Source: Bordetella genomosp. 9
GTDB taxonomy: Bacteria > Pseudomonadota > Gammaproteobacteria > Burkholderiales > Burkholderiaceae_B
DNA: 64,000 nucleotides
Assembly (NCBI RefSeq): GCF_002261425.1
Contig: NZ_NEVJ01000003.1
Coordinates: 2,232,001-2,296,000 of the forward strand
Direction of reading: 5' to 3'
The translations under genes and the position numbers were made by a program. Each line of letters opens with the position of its first letter. The first letter of the stretch is position 1. Below the pieces are notes generated by a model. That model did no database searches. It was not told where the DNA came from and worked only from the letters and a program-made list of their open reading frames with translations. Positions 45,596 through 54,498 of the stretch are shown here, in pieces.

Positions 45596-45674
45596 GCAAT
45601 CAGATGCCTGGGCAAGTTGCCTACAATTTTTCGGACTTCGCTCCCCCGGACAACCGCATAACAGGATGCCTAAT

Positions 45675-46802
45675 ATGACTGAACCTTTCCGCCCCTGGGA
45701 CAACCCGATGGGTACCGCCGGTTTCGAATTCGTCGAGTACGCGGCGCCCGACCCCGCGGCCCTGCGCCGGGTGTTCGAGCAACTGGGTTTCAAGGCCATC
45801 GCGCGGCATCGCCATAAGGATGTGATCCTGTATCGCCAGGGCGGCGTCAACTTCCTGGTGAATGCCGAACCGGATTCGTTCGCCCAGCGCTTCGCGCGCC
45901 TGCATGGCCCGTCCATCTGTGCCATCGCGTTCCGCGTCCAGGACGCGGCGGCGGCGTACCGTCGCGCGCTGGAGCTGGGTGCCTGGGGCTTCGACTCCCA
46001 CAGCGGACCCATGGAGTTGAACATACCCGCCATCAAGGGCATCGGCGACTCGCTGATCTATCTGGTGGACCGTTGGCGCGGCAAGGAGGGGCACGGCGGG
46101 ATCGGCGACATCAGCATCTACGACGTCGACTTCGAGCCCATCGACGCGCAGACGGCGGAAAGCGATCTGACCTATGCCGGCGCGGGGCTGACGATGGTCG
46201 ATCACCTGACCCACAATGTGCACAAGGGGCGCATGGCGGAATGGGCGGAATTCTACGAACGCCTGTTCAACTTCCGCGAGGTACGGTATTTCGATATCGA
46301 AGGCCAGGTCACCGGCGTGAAGTCGAAGGCGATGACCTCGCCCTGCGGCAATATCCGGATACCCATCAACGAAGAAGGCACGGAGCAGAAAGGCCAGATC
46401 CAGGAATATCTGGATCTGTATCGCGGCGAAGGCATACAGCATATCGCCATGGGTACCGACGACATCTATGCGACGGTGGAAGCGCTGCGCGCTCGCGGCG
46501 TCACCTTCCTGGACACGCCGGATACGTATTACGAGCTGCTCGACCGGCGCATTCCGGATCATGGGGAGCAGACCGCGCGCCTGGCGCATAACCGCATCCT
46601 GCTGGATGGCGCCCCGGGTGGCGGGCTGTTGCTGCAGATCTTCACCGAAAACCAGGTGGGCCCGATCTTCTTCGAGATCATTCAACGCAAGGGCAACGAA
46701 GGCTTCGGCGAAGGCAACTTCAAGGCGCTGTTCGAGTCCATCGAGCTGGACCAGATGCGGCGCGGGGTGCTGAAGCCGGTGGAGACCGCCGGCAAGGACT
46801 GA
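45675..46802 (+). CDS. hpd: 4-hydroxyphenylpyruvate dioxygenase
   Basis: The start MTEPFRPWDNPMGTAGFEFV follows AGGA by 8 bp; an ATG nine bases earlier is the alternative. The 375-residue protein has two VOC-type halves. The iron ligands of the family are present: H177 (MVDHLTHN), H256 (IQHIAMG) and E334 (FFEIIQRKG), and the C-terminal GFGEGNFKALFESIELDQ is conserved. It converts 4-hydroxyphenylpyruvate to homogentisate in tyrosine breakdown. No other homogentisate genes follow, so the rest of the pathway must be elsewhere. Confidence 0.95.
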   Translation: MTEPFRPWDNPMGTAGFEFVEYAAPDPAALRRVFEQLGFKAIARHRHKDVILYRQGGVNFLVNAEPDSFAQRFARLHGPSICAIAFRVQDAAAAYRRALELGAWGFDSHSGPMELNIPAIKGIGDSLIYLVDRWRGKEGHGGIGDISIYDVDFEPIDAQTAESDLTYAGAGLTMVDHLTHNVHKGRMAEWAEFYERLFNFREVRYFDIEGQVTGVKSKAMTSPCGNIRIPINEEGTEQKGQIQEYLDLYRGEGIQHIAMGTDDIYATVEALRARGVTFLDTPDTYYELLDRRIPDHGEQTARLAHNRILLDGAPGGGLLLQIFTENQVGPIFFEIIQRKGNEGFGEGNFKALFESIELDQMRRGVLKPVETAGKD

Positions 46803-46806
46803 GCCG

Positions 46807-47160
46807 TCAGGGCTTTTTCTGGTCCGGGGCGAGCGTGAGGATCCATTTGGCGATCTCGTGCGCTTCCTCCGGACTGACCTGCGGTTGGGCCGCCATCGAC
46901 AGCTTGCCCCAGCGATAGCGGCCGCCATTACGTATGGAATTGGATAGGTAGGCCTCGGCGTCGGGCTGGCCGGCGTAGCGCTCCGCAACGGCCCGGAACG
47001 GCGGTCCGACGCGGGGGGTATCCACCTGATGGCACCCCAGGCATACCTTGCTTTTTACCAGGGACTCTCCCACGGTCTGGGCCATGGCGCCCTGCGCCAG
47101 GAGCAAGCCCAGCGCGGCCACGGCCACGCGACCGCGTATTCCTTCAATCTTCAAATGCAT
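46807..47160 (-). CDS. Small c-type cytochrome
   Basis: A 117-residue class I cytochrome c with a signal peptide ([16 protein letters not shown], cleavage after AMA near 27). The haem site is CLGCH (40-44), and the likely Met ligand is in [11 protein letters not shown]. The pattern [21 protein letters not shown] is close to cytochromes of the c551/c8 group. It should carry electrons in the periplasm. The gene starts inside the end of ilvD, overlapping it by 17 bp on the same strand, and its stop is 4 bp from the convergent hpd stop. Confidence 0.9.
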   Translation of the reverse strand: MHLKIEGIRGRVAVAALGLLLAQGAMAQTVGESLVKSKVCLGCHQVDTPRVGPPFRAVAERYAGQPDAEAYLSNSIRNGGRYRWGKLSMAAQPQVSPEEAHEIAKWILTLAPDQKKP

Positions 47161-48829
47161 CGGTGACGGCTCCGCGACTGGCAGTGCCGGCCAGCTTGCC
47201 GAACTTGGCCAGCACGCCGCGCGTGTAGCGCGGTTTGGGCGGCGTCCAGGCTTTGCGGCGATCGGCCATTTCCTCGTCGCTGATATTCAGTTGCAGCAGT
47301 AGTCGGTGGGCATCGATGGTAACCGAATCGCCTTCGCGGATGAGCGCGATGGGACCGCCCACGAAGGCTTCCGGCGCCACGTGGCCGACCACCATGCCCC
47401 AGGTGCCGCCGGAAAACCTTCCGTCGGTAATCAAGCCCACGGTCTCGCCCAGCCCCTGGCCGACCAGCGCGGAGGTCGGCGACAGCATCTCGCGCATGCC
47501 GGGTCCGCCCTTGGGACCTTCATAGCGTATGACCACCACATCCCCGTCCACGATCGCGCGCGCCATGATGGCGTCCATGGCGGCGTCCTCGGAATCGAAG
47601 ACGCGCGCGCGGCCCGTCATCACGGGGTTCTTCAGGCCGGTGATCTTCGCCACGCAGCCTTCCGGCGCCAGATTGCCCTTCAGGATCGCCAGATGCCCTT
47701 GCGCATAGAGCGCCTGGTCGATGGGCCGGATCACATCCTGCCCGGCCGGCGGCGCATCGGGCACGTCCCGCAGCGTTTCGGCGATGGTCTTGCCGGTGAT
47801 CGTGGGGCAATCGCCATGGAGCAGGCCCGCGTTGAGCAGCAGCTTCATCACCTGGGGAATGCCGCCGGCACGATGCAGATCGGTGGCCACGTAGCGGCCG
47901 GAAGGCTTCAGGTCGCAGATGACCGGGATGCGGCGGCGCATGCGTTCGAAATCGTCGATGGTCCAGTCGACTTCCGCCGCGTGGGCGATGGCGAGGAAAT
48001 GCAGCACCGCGTTGGTGGAGCCGCCGGTCGCCATGATGACGGCCACCGCGTTTTCGATGGAGTGGCGCGTAATGAGGTTGCGCGGCCGTATCTGGCGCTT
48101 GACCGCTTCCACCAGCACGCGCGCGGACTCGGCCGCCGAAGCCGTCTTTTCCACGTCTTCGTTGGCCATGGTGCTGGAATACGGCAAGCTCAGGCCCATC
48201 GCCTCGAAGGACGCGCTCATGGTGTTGGCCGTGTACATCCCGCCACAGGAACCGGACCCCGGCACCGAGCATTTCTCGATCTGCTTGAAGTCCGTTTCGT
48301 CCATGCGGCCCATGGTGTATTCGCCGACCGCCTCGAAGACCGAGACGATGGTCAGGTCCTTCCCCTTGTAATGGCCAGGCTTGATGGTGCCGCCATAGAC
48401 ATAGATGGCCGGCACGTTCATGCGCGCCATGGCGATCATGCCGCCCGGCATGTTCTTGTCGCAGCCGCCGATGACGACCACGCCGTCCATCCACTGGCCC
48501 TGGACAGCCGTCTCGATGCAGTCGGCGATGACCTCGCGCGATACGAGCGAGTACTTCATGCCTTCGGTGCCCATGGACATGCCATCGGAGATCGTCGGCG
48601 TGCCGAAGGTCTGCGGGTTCGCGCCCGCCGCCCGCACGGCGTCCACCGCGGCATCGGCCAGCCGCTGCAGGCCGCTATTGCATGGCGTAATCGTCGAATG
48701 GCCGTTGGCCACGCCGATCATGGGTTTGTCGAAATCGGTTTCGCGATAGCCCAGCGCGTAGTACATGGCGCGATTCGGCGCGCGCGCCACGCCATGCGTG
48801 ATATGCCGGGAACGTTCGTTAGCTGCCAT
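47144..48829 (-). CDS. ilvD: Dihydroxy-acid dehydratase
   Basis: The start [20 protein letters not shown] follows AGGAG by 8 bp; the longer frame upstream has no ribosome site. The 561-residue enzyme forms the 2-keto acids for valine, isoleucine and pantothenate. Family landmarks include [14 protein letters not shown] (cluster Cys), the second Cys in [34 protein letters not shown] (third Cys), and [14 protein letters not shown] [18 protein letters not shown] at the C terminus. It is divergent from lgt. Confidence 0.96.
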   Translation of the reverse strand: MAANERSRHITHGVARAPNRAMYYALGYRETDFDKPMIGVANGHSTITPCNSGLQRLADAAVDAVRAAGANPQTFGTPTISDGMSMGTEGMKYSLVSREVIADCIETAVQGQWMDGVVVIGGCDKNMPGGMIAMARMNVPAIYVYGGTIKPGHYKGKDLTIVSVFEAVGEYTMGRMDETDFKQIEKCSVPGSGSCGGMYTANTMSASFEAMGLSLPYSSTMANEDVEKTASAAESARVLVEAVKRQIRPRNLITRHSIENAVAVIMATGGSTNAVLHFLAIAHAAEVDWTIDDFERMRRRIPVICDLKPSGRYVATDLHRAGGIPQVMKLLLNAGLLHGDCPTITGKTIAETLRDVPDAPPAGQDVIRPIDQALYAQGHLAILKGNLAPEGCVAKITGLKNPVMTGRARVFDSEDAAMDAIMARAIVDGDVVVIRYEGPKGGPGMREMLSPTSALVGQGLGETVGLITDGRFSGGTWGMVVGHVAPEAFVGGPIALIREGDSVTIDAHRLLLQLNISDEEMADRRKAWTPPKPRYTRGVLAKFGKLAGTASRGAVTDAFED

Positions 48830-48956
48830 GATCTGACTCCTGGTCGGCGTGCTGGCCGGTATCGCGACGATCCAGGCGGAAGCCGATGCGGCATCCGCCG
48901 GGCGGAAACACCAAGGCCGGTTATGATCGGGCCACCCTGTTTTATACATCCAACCC

Positions 48957-49748
48957 ATGCTGCGCTATCCTCAATTCGATCCCATCGCAATCCGCATCGG
49001 GCCATTGGCCGTACATTGGTATGGACTGATGTACCTGCTGGGCTTCGGATTGGTCTACCTGCTTGGACGCTGGCGCATCGCGCATGGCAAGGTCGCCGGG
49101 GGATTCACCGCGCGCGACCTGGAAGACCTGATCTTCTATAGCGTGATCGGCGTGGTGGCGGGCGGACGGCTGGGCTACGTGCTGTTCTACAAGCCGTCGT
49201 ACTACTTCTCGCATCCGCTGGAAATCTTTTATCTATGGCAGGGCGGCATGTCCTTCCACGGCGGACTGCTGGGCGTGATCCTGGTCATGCTGTATTTCGC
49301 GCGCAAGCGCGGCGTGTCCTTTTTCACGGTCAGCGACTTCATCGCCCCATTGATCCCCCTGGCCCTGGCCATGGGGAGACTGGGCAATTTCATCAACGGC
49401 GAATTGTGGGGCCGGCCCACCGATGTGCCGTGGGCCATGGTGTTCCCGCAAAGCGGCGACGGCATCCCGCGCCATCCATCGCAGTTGTATGAACTGGGGC
49501 TGGAAGGCATTACGCTGTTCATCGTGATGTGGTGGTTCGCCCGCAAGCCGCGCCCCACCGGGCAGGTAAGCGCCCTGTTCCTGATCGGCTACGGCACCTT
49601 CCGCTTCCTGGTGGAGTTCACCAGGGAACCTGACGACTTCCTGGGCCTGCTGGCCGGCGGGCTCAGCATGGGCCAGTGGCTGTCGATCCCCATGGTGATC
49701 ATCGGCGTGTTCCTGTTCGTCTTTACTGCAAAACGATCGTCCCGTTGA
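48957..49748 (+). CDS. lgt: Prolipoprotein diacylglyceryl transferase
   Basis: A 263-residue inner-membrane enzyme with about seven membrane segments that attaches diacylglycerol to lipobox Cys. The start [20 protein letters not shown] and the signature [24 protein letters not shown] (with the key Arg and Asn) and the late [15 protein letters not shown] are all present. Its product would act on the phosphoesterase lipoprotein at 30-32 kb among others. The last 26 bp overlap the convergent SIMPL gene. Confidence 0.97.
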   Translation: MLRYPQFDPIAIRIGPLAVHWYGLMYLLGFGLVYLLGRWRIAHGKVAGGFTARDLEDLIFYSVIGVVAGGRLGYVLFYKPSYYFSHPLEIFYLWQGGMSFHGGLLGVILVMLYFARKRGVSFFTVSDFIAPLIPLALAMGRLGNFINGELWGRPTDVPWAMVFPQSGDGIPRHPSQLYELGLEGITLFIVMWWFARKPRPTGQVSALFLIGYGTFRFLVEFTREPDDFLGLLAGGLSMGQWLSIPMVIIGVFLFVFTAKRSSR

Positions 49749-50508
49749 TGTCCACGCTGACGGTGACCATGTCGGCCTGCAGGGGAACATCGGCAGCCGG
49801 CGCGGGTGGCATGGCGCCCTTCGCCATGGCCATATAGGCGCGCGGCGCGACCGCGCCGACGCCGCCCAGATCGATTTTCTTCAGGCGATAGCCGCTGAAT
49901 CCGAATGCCGACGCCGCCGCCAGCGCACGCTCGCGGAAGGCCTGGGCCGCCTGGTTCAACAGCTTGCGTTCCACGGCTTCGCGCGCCTTGCGCGACAAGG
50001 TGAAGCCGATATTGGAAATCGCGCTCTTGTCGCCCATCCTGGTCGCCAGCGCCGAGGCGGCGTCGAAGTTGGTCGATTCGAGGACGATGGAGCCTTCGCC
50101 CTGCCAGCCGACGATCTTGCCCTTCGTATTGTTGTTGGGCCAGACGCGGTAGCTTCCCGTGCGCGCGCTGACGTCGGGGTTGCTCTTGGCGGTCTTCATC
50201 AAGTCGTCGAGCAATGCATTCAGCTTCTTTCCCACCCCGGCCTGGTCGGGCGCTTCGACCTGCGCGCTGACGGTGATCTGCACCGTGTCCTGGCGGACTT
50301 CTTCCGTGGCCGCCGCCTGCAGCGTCAGCAGCGGGCCAGCGTCCTGCCTGTCGCCCGCCTGCGTGGCATGGTGGGCATCGGCGGACGGCGCGCCTTGCGC
50401 CATCGTCGCGGCCGGCATCGCAATGCCGGCACCGCAGGCAAGGACCAGGGCCAGCGCGGCGCGCGTGGGGATAGGGCCGAGACGAAATGGCAGCGAGCGA
50501 TCAAGCAT
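49723..50508 (-). CDS. SIMPL-domain (DUF541) periplasmic protein
   Basis: A 261-residue exported protein. The N terminus has a long signal peptide ([20 protein letters not shown], cleavage near 37). The mature part has the SIMPL pattern: [20 protein letters not shown], the loop [20 protein letters not shown] and [32 protein letters not shown] (in parts). Such proteins form oligomers in the periplasm; some bind copper or are stress-related, but the function is generally unknown. It lies downstream of 6S RNA on the same strand and its end overlaps lgt. Confidence 0.85.
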   Translation of the reverse strand: MLDRSLPFRLGPIPTRAALALVLACGAGIAMPAATMAQGAPSADAHHATQAGDRQDAGPLLTLQAAATEEVRQDTVQITVSAQVEAPDQAGVGKKLNALLDDLMKTAKSNPDVSARTGSYRVWPNNNTKGKIVGWQGEGSIVLESTNFDAASALATRMGDKSAISNIGFTLSRKAREAVERKLLNQAAQAFRERALAAASAFGFSGYRLKKIDLGGVGAVAPRAYMAMAKGAMPPAPAADVPLQADMVTVSVDINGTIVLQ

Positions 50509-50845
50509 GTGGGTAGGCCTCCTGTGACGATCGCACCGGGGATTCGGCGCGGGATCGCGGCGGCGCGCCGACAGGCGGCGCGCGCATCGCCGGAAATTCT
50601 AGGCCATGCGCCACCTACGATGGTTGAGCGAATGAAAGACCTGGCAACGAAGCTGCGTTGCGGTGGCCGCACGGCGCCAGGACTTCGGGAGAGATGTTCC
50701 GAGGGATGTGGGCTTCGGCGCTTGTGGATGTGGGCTTCGGCGCTCGTGGATGTGGGCTTCGGCGCTCGTGGATGTGGGCTTCGGCGCTAGCGCTTGGGCC
50801 CAGGGGCCGCGCGGCACCTGCATGAAAGCAGGCCCGCGGGATAAA
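50509..50845. other. Gap between SIMPL gene and 6S RNA
   Basis: No gene is supported in these 337 bp. They contain a four-copy 22-bp tandem repeat (50704-50791) and a CCTGC-TTTCAT-GCAGG hairpin just after 6S RNA (50817-50832). The fau (5-formyl-THF cycloligase) gene that often follows 6S RNA is not here. Confidence 0.55.
50704..50791. repeat. 22-bp tandem repeat, four copies
   Basis: The copies are 50704-50725, 50726-50747, 50748-50769 and 50770-50791. Their common core is GGATGTGGGCTTCGGCGCT; copies 2 and 3 are identical, copy 1 differs by one base, and copy 4 diverges in the last three bases. It is not part of a coding sequence that can be supported, and copy number could vary between strains. 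Confidence 0.85.
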
Positions 50846-51027
50846 TGCCCCGCCTGTGTCGTCAGGACCGGCATCTCGAACCGAGAGGTTCAAGGTGGTC
50901 GCGATCGGAGGGGCGTCGGGTTCGTCTGACAGAGAGACGATCACACCAGCCCCCACATTCACGCAACCTGTATGCCAAAAAGCATAGGTTCAGAGAATGT
51001 ATGGTCCAGTCACGAACACGGCAGGGA
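50846..51027 (-). ncRNA. ssrS: 6S RNA
   Basis: Read leftwards, the start CCCTGCCGTGTTCGT pairs with the end GACGACACAGGCGGGG through G-C and G-U pairs, forming the closing stem. The segment CACCTTGAACCTCTCGGTTCGAGATGCCGG is the conserved 6S 3' half (in parts: CCACCTTGAACC, GGTTCGAGATGCCGG). It follows zapA, the usual place for ssrS. A plausible promoter (TTGTTC at 51056-51061, TTTTCA at 51033-51038, 17 bp apart) sets the start near 51027. 6S RNA binds sigma-70 RNA polymerase in stationary phase. Ends are accurate to a few bases. Confidence 0.85.
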
Positions 51028-51117
51028 CAAACTGAAAATCCGAAAAACCGTGGAAGAACAAAAGCACTACGACGGACAACGATGGGAGGAGCGCGGTCGC
51101 CTGGGAATGCCCGTGGG

Positions 51118-51429
51118 CTACAGCAATTTTTCCTGCCCGGAGAGGGCGTCGTCCAACATCGAATTCATGTCCTCAATTCTACGCTTGAAGTCGCCGACCG
51201 CCAAGCCGCCCAAGGGACCGTCGGGCGCTTTCATGGAAAGCAATTCACCGGCGACCTGCAGCGCGGCCATCACCGCGATGCGTTCATTGCTGGACACCTT
51301 GCCGGTGCCCTGGATGCGCTGCATGAGCTGATCCACATGCCGCACCGCGGCCAGCAAGGTGGGTTTTTCTTCCGCAGAGCAGGCCATCGAGTATTCGCGG
51401 CCCAGGATATTTACGTCTACGCGTTCCAT
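51118..51429 (-). CDS. zapA: Cell division protein ZapA
   Basis: A 103-residue cytoplasmic protein that bundles FtsZ filaments. The start MERVDVNILGREYSMACSAE is the ZapA strand-helix head. The C-terminal helix (KRRIEDMNSMLDDALSGQEKL) forms the dimer coiled coil. It lies 3 bp after a coiled-coil gene and 91 bp before 6S RNA. Confidence 0.93.
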   Translation of the reverse strand: MERVDVNILGREYSMACSAEEKPTLLAAVRHVDQLMQRIQGTGKVSSNERIAVMAALQVAGELLSMKAPDGPLGGLAVGDFKRRIEDMNSMLDDALSGQEKLL

Positions 51430-51432
51430 ACT

Positions 51433-51879
51433 TTATTGATGCTCCTCGACCGGGGCGCCCGGCAGACGCGCCAGGACGGCATCGATACGCTCGCGCGCGG
51501 CCACCGCGGCCACACGCAAACGCTGCAGGTCGGTTTCGCGCGCGCTCAGGCGGTTCTGCCACGCGGTTTCCTGCGCGGTCAGCTGGTTTTCCAGCGCCTG
51601 CCGCTGTTCCGCATGCTTTTCGAGTTCGGCACGCAGGCGGGCTTCGTTTTCCTCGGACTGCGCGAGCTTTGCGGCCAGTTCGCTGTCATGCGTTTGCAGG
51701 CGTGCCTGCAAAGCCTGCAAACGGGCTTCGGCGTCTTCGCAATGTTCGCGCAGCTTGCGGGAATCCTGTTCTGCCTGGCTCAGGCGGGATCGCAACGCAT
51801 CCCGTTCGCTATGAAGCTGACGGGTGCGTTGCACCAGTTGCCCGATGCGGGCAGCGAGTTGATCGAGGTCTTGCAGCAT
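51433..51879 (-). CDS. Coiled-coil protein upstream of zapA
   Basis: A 148-residue protein that is almost entirely heptad-repeated alpha helix (LDQLAARIGQLVQRTRQLHS to LTAQETAWQNRLSARETDLQ). It is rich in Leu, Arg, Gln and Glu, with no signal peptide or membrane segment. It sits directly before zapA, where many bacteria have a ZapB-like small coiled coil (TIGR02449-type), so a role in Z-ring organisation is plausible. The protein is longer than typical ZapB (about 80 residues), and the name is therefore not assigned. Confidence 0.75.
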   Translation of the reverse strand: MLQDLDQLAARIGQLVQRTRQLHSERDALRSRLSQAEQDSRKLREHCEDAEARLQALQARLQTHDSELAAKLAQSEENEARLRAELEKHAEQRQALENQLTAQETAWQNRLSARETDLQRLRVAAVAARERIDAVLARLPGAPVEEHQ

Positions 51880-52356
51880 GGGCGCTATCGTAAACCATTC
51901 ATCGCCCCGCTACATGGTCATATGCACCATGTGATACCTGGCAATATTTCGCCAGAACTCCATCCCCGCGGTGCGGGTTCAACGCCTGGATGCCGTCATC
52001 CATGGAACCGCGGCGAACCCCGCCGCCGATCCCTGCCCCGCAGGCTCATGTGGCCATCCCGCCACGCGGGACCCGACCCGGCTTTCCCTTCTCTTTCTAA
52101 AAACTTTCAAAAAGCTTTCATTCGCCTGCCACAACCACCCCTTTGTTACGACTCAGGTACCTGGCAGGTTCAATTCTAGGGAAAACCATAGGCATTCAGC
52201 CAAATTACAGGGTTTCATCCCTGAAAGCGCTCCATTACCATGGCGCCATTCGCAGACCTGTGAGTTTACTTTCATCAAGCACACTCCAACCTGAAATTAA
52301 GCAAACGGCCGGCTGAACGGTTTTTCTATCACATGCTGTATTAGGAGCAGACAATC
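51880..52356. other. Long gap before tctB
   Basis: No gene is supported in these 477 bp. A/T content rises from about 52085 (AAAACTTTCAAAAAGCTTTC). A weak promoter (CTGAAC and CTGTAT, 17 bp apart) and the ribosome site AGGAG stand directly before tctB. A small hairpin, CAGGG-TTTCAT-CCCTG, is at 52208-52223. The gap is long enough for an upstream regulator site, but none is convincing. Confidence 0.4.
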
Positions 52357-52821
52357 ATGCAGCTACGTAACAGACAGGACTTCTGGTCCGGGATAATGTT
52401 TATCGTCCTGGGACTGGGATTCGCCTTCCAAGCGACCAGCTACCAAATGGGTACCGCTGCGCGCATGGGCCCCGGGTACTTTCCCTTCTGGCTGGGCGTC
52501 GTCCTGGCGCTGCTGGGCGCCATCGTCCTGATCGGTTCGCTTTCGAAGAAGGCCACCGAAACCCACGTCGACAAGTTCGAATGGCGCATCGCCTTCCTGG
52601 TGCTCGGCTCCGTGGTGCTCTACGGCGTCGTCCTGCGCTTCCTGGGCGTCTACATCTCCGTCTTCCTGCTGGTCGTCGTCAGCAGCCTGGCGAGCCATGA
52701 ATTCAACTGGAAGGTCGCCGTCGCGAACGGCATCTTCCTGGTGCTGTTCGTCTGGCTGGCATTCATCAAGGGCCTCGGTTTGATCTTCCCGCTTTGGCCG
52801 TCCTTCATTGGCGCGAACTAA
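52357..52821 (+). CDS. TctB-family small transport subunit (module 1)
   Basis: A 154-residue protein of the tripartite tricarboxylate transporter family, with about four membrane segments (about 12-30, 42-62, 78-105 and 118-150). The start MQLRNRQDFWSGIMFIVLGL and the ARMGPGYFPFWLGVVLALLG motif are typical TctB. AGGAG precedes the ATG. It is coupled to tctA 12 bp downstream. No tctC (receptor) gene lies nearby, so a receptor must come from elsewhere, as is common for Bug proteins in this family of bacteria. Confidence 0.88.
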   Translation: MQLRNRQDFWSGIMFIVLGLGFAFQATSYQMGTAARMGPGYFPFWLGVVLALLGAIVLIGSLSKKATETHVDKFEWRIAFLVLGSVVLYGVVLRFLGVYISVFLLVVVSSLASHEFNWKVAVANGIFLVLFVWLAFIKGLGLIFPLWPSFIGAN

Positions 52822-52833
52822 GGAGCACCGGCC

Positions 52834-54339
52834 ATGGAATTGTTGAACAACCTGATGCTGGGCTTCTCGGTGGCGATTTCGCCCGAGAACCTGGCCTACG
52901 CCCTGCTGGGCTGCCTGCTGGGTACGCTGATCGGCGTGCTCCCGGGCATCGGCCCCGTGCCGACGATCGCGATGCTGCTGCCGATCACCTATGTTCTGCC
53001 GCCCGTCGCGGGCCTGATCATGCTGGCCGGTATTTACTATGGCGCGCAATATGGCGGATCGACCACCGCCATCCTGGTGGCGCTGCCAGGCGAGACATCC
53101 GCGGTGGTGACCGTCCTGGATGGCCACCAGATGGCGCGCAACGGCCGGGCGGGCGCCGCGCTGGCGATTGCCGCGCTGGGTTCCTTCTTCGCCGGCTGCG
53201 TGGCCACGGTGCTGCTGGCCGCCTTCGCGCCCCCGCTGGCTGAAGTCGCCTTCAAGTTCGGTCCCGCGGAGTATTTCTCGCTGATGGTCCTGGGCCTGGT
53301 CGGCGCCGTGGTGCTGGCGTCCGGTTCGCTGCCCAAGGCGATCGCCATGATCCTGCTTGGCCTGCTCCTGGGCATGGTGGGCACGGACGTGAACTCCGGC
53401 GTGGCGCGCTACGACTTCGGCATCCCGGAACTGCAGGACGGCATCGATTTCGCCATCGTCGCCATGGGCGTGTTCGGCTTCGCCGAAATCATGACCAACC
53501 TGGAGCAGAAGGAAAACCGCGTCGACATCACCGACAAGATCGGCAGCCTGTACCCGAACAAGACCGAGTTCAAGGAAGCCTATCCCGCGGTGCTCCGCGG
53601 CACGGCCCTGGGTTCGGCGCTGGGCATCCTGCCCGGCGGCGGCGCGGTGCTGTCCTCGTTCGCCTCCTACACGCTGGAAAAGAAGATCTCGCGCAATCCG
53701 CAACGCTTCGGCAAGGGCCATCCGGCCGGCCTGGCGGGCCCGGAATCGGCCAACAACGCCGCGGCGCAGACCTCCTTCATCCCGCTGCTGACCCTGGGCA
53801 TCCCGGGCAACGCGGTGATGGCGCTGATGGTGGGTGCGATGACCATCCACAACATCCAGCCCGGTCCGCAGGTCATGAGCAGCCACCCGGAACTGTTCTG
53901 GGGCCTGATCGCCTCGATGTGGATCGGCAACCTGATGCTGGTGGTGTTGAACCTGCCGCTGATCGGCCTGTGGGTCAAGCTGCTGAAGGTGCCCTACCGC
54001 GTCCTGTTCCCGGCCATCCTGGTGTTCTGCACGATCGGCGTGTACTCGCTGAACTACAACACCTTCGATATCTTCATGACGGCGGCATTCGGCCTGATCG
54101 GCTATGTGTGGTCGAAGCTGAAGTGCGAAGGCGCCCCGCTGCTGCTGGGCCTGGTGCTGGGACCCATGATGGAAGAAAACTTCCGTCGCGCCCTGCTGCT
54201 GTCGCGTGGCGATTTCACGACCTTCGTGACGCGCCCCCTGTCGGCTTCCCTGCTGGCCGCGGCGATCGCGCTGGTGATCATCGTGGCGCTGCCGTCGATC
54301 CGGAAAAAGCGCGAAGAGACCTTCGTCGAAGAAGGTTGA
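52834..54339 (+). CDS. TctA-family large transport subunit (module 1)
   Basis: A 501-residue membrane protein with about 11-12 membrane segments. The start MELLNNLMLGFSVAISPENL and the block GTLIGVLPGIGPVPTIAMLLP, AGIYYGAQYGGSTTAILVALPGE (in parts) are TctA signatures. GILPGGGAVLSSFASYTLEKK and SANNAAAQTSFIPLLTLGIPG follow in the second half, a copy of the first pattern. It forms the channel driven by the ion gradient. An 11-bp terminator hairpin lies 47 bp after its stop. Confidence 0.93.
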   Translation: MELLNNLMLGFSVAISPENLAYALLGCLLGTLIGVLPGIGPVPTIAMLLPITYVLPPVAGLIMLAGIYYGAQYGGSTTAILVALPGETSAVVTVLDGHQMARNGRAGAALAIAALGSFFAGCVATVLLAAFAPPLAEVAFKFGPAEYFSLMVLGLVGAVVLASGSLPKAIAMILLGLLLGMVGTDVNSGVARYDFGIPELQDGIDFAIVAMGVFGFAEIMTNLEQKENRVDITDKIGSLYPNKTEFKEAYPAVLRGTALGSALGILPGGGAVLSSFASYTLEKKISRNPQRFGKGHPAGLAGPESANNAAAQTSFIPLLTLGIPGNAVMALMVGAMTIHNIQPGPQVMSSHPELFWGLIASMWIGNLMLVVLNLPLIGLWVKLLKVPYRVLFPAILVFCTIGVYSLNYNTFDIFMTAAFGLIGYVWSKLKCEGAPLLLGLVLGPMMEENFRRALLLSRGDFTTFVTRPLSASLLAAAIALVIIVALPSIRKKREETFVEEG

Positions 54340-54385
54340 CCGCGTGTCTGTACCGGGGGCGATCCCGCATCGCCCCCAACCTTGG

Positions 54386-54413
54386 AAAAGCGCCCCCCGG
54401 GGCGCTTTTTTTA
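54386..54413 (+). terminator. Terminator after tctA (module 1)
   Basis: An 11-bp stem (AAAAGCGCCCC and GGGGCGCTTTT) with a CC loop is followed by a T-run (TTTTTTT). It should end the tctBA transcript and separate it from the acylase gene. Confidence 0.9.
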
Positions 54414-54498
54414 CGCCCGGAATAATATGGTGCAGTGCACACAATCTATTACGTTAAAGTAGGGGTTTACCCCGTCTCGAACGCCGCTCCGATCCCCT

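Noticed and set aside
50704..50791. CRISPR array
   Set aside because: The 22-bp units are directly adjacent with no spacers, and no cas genes are present.
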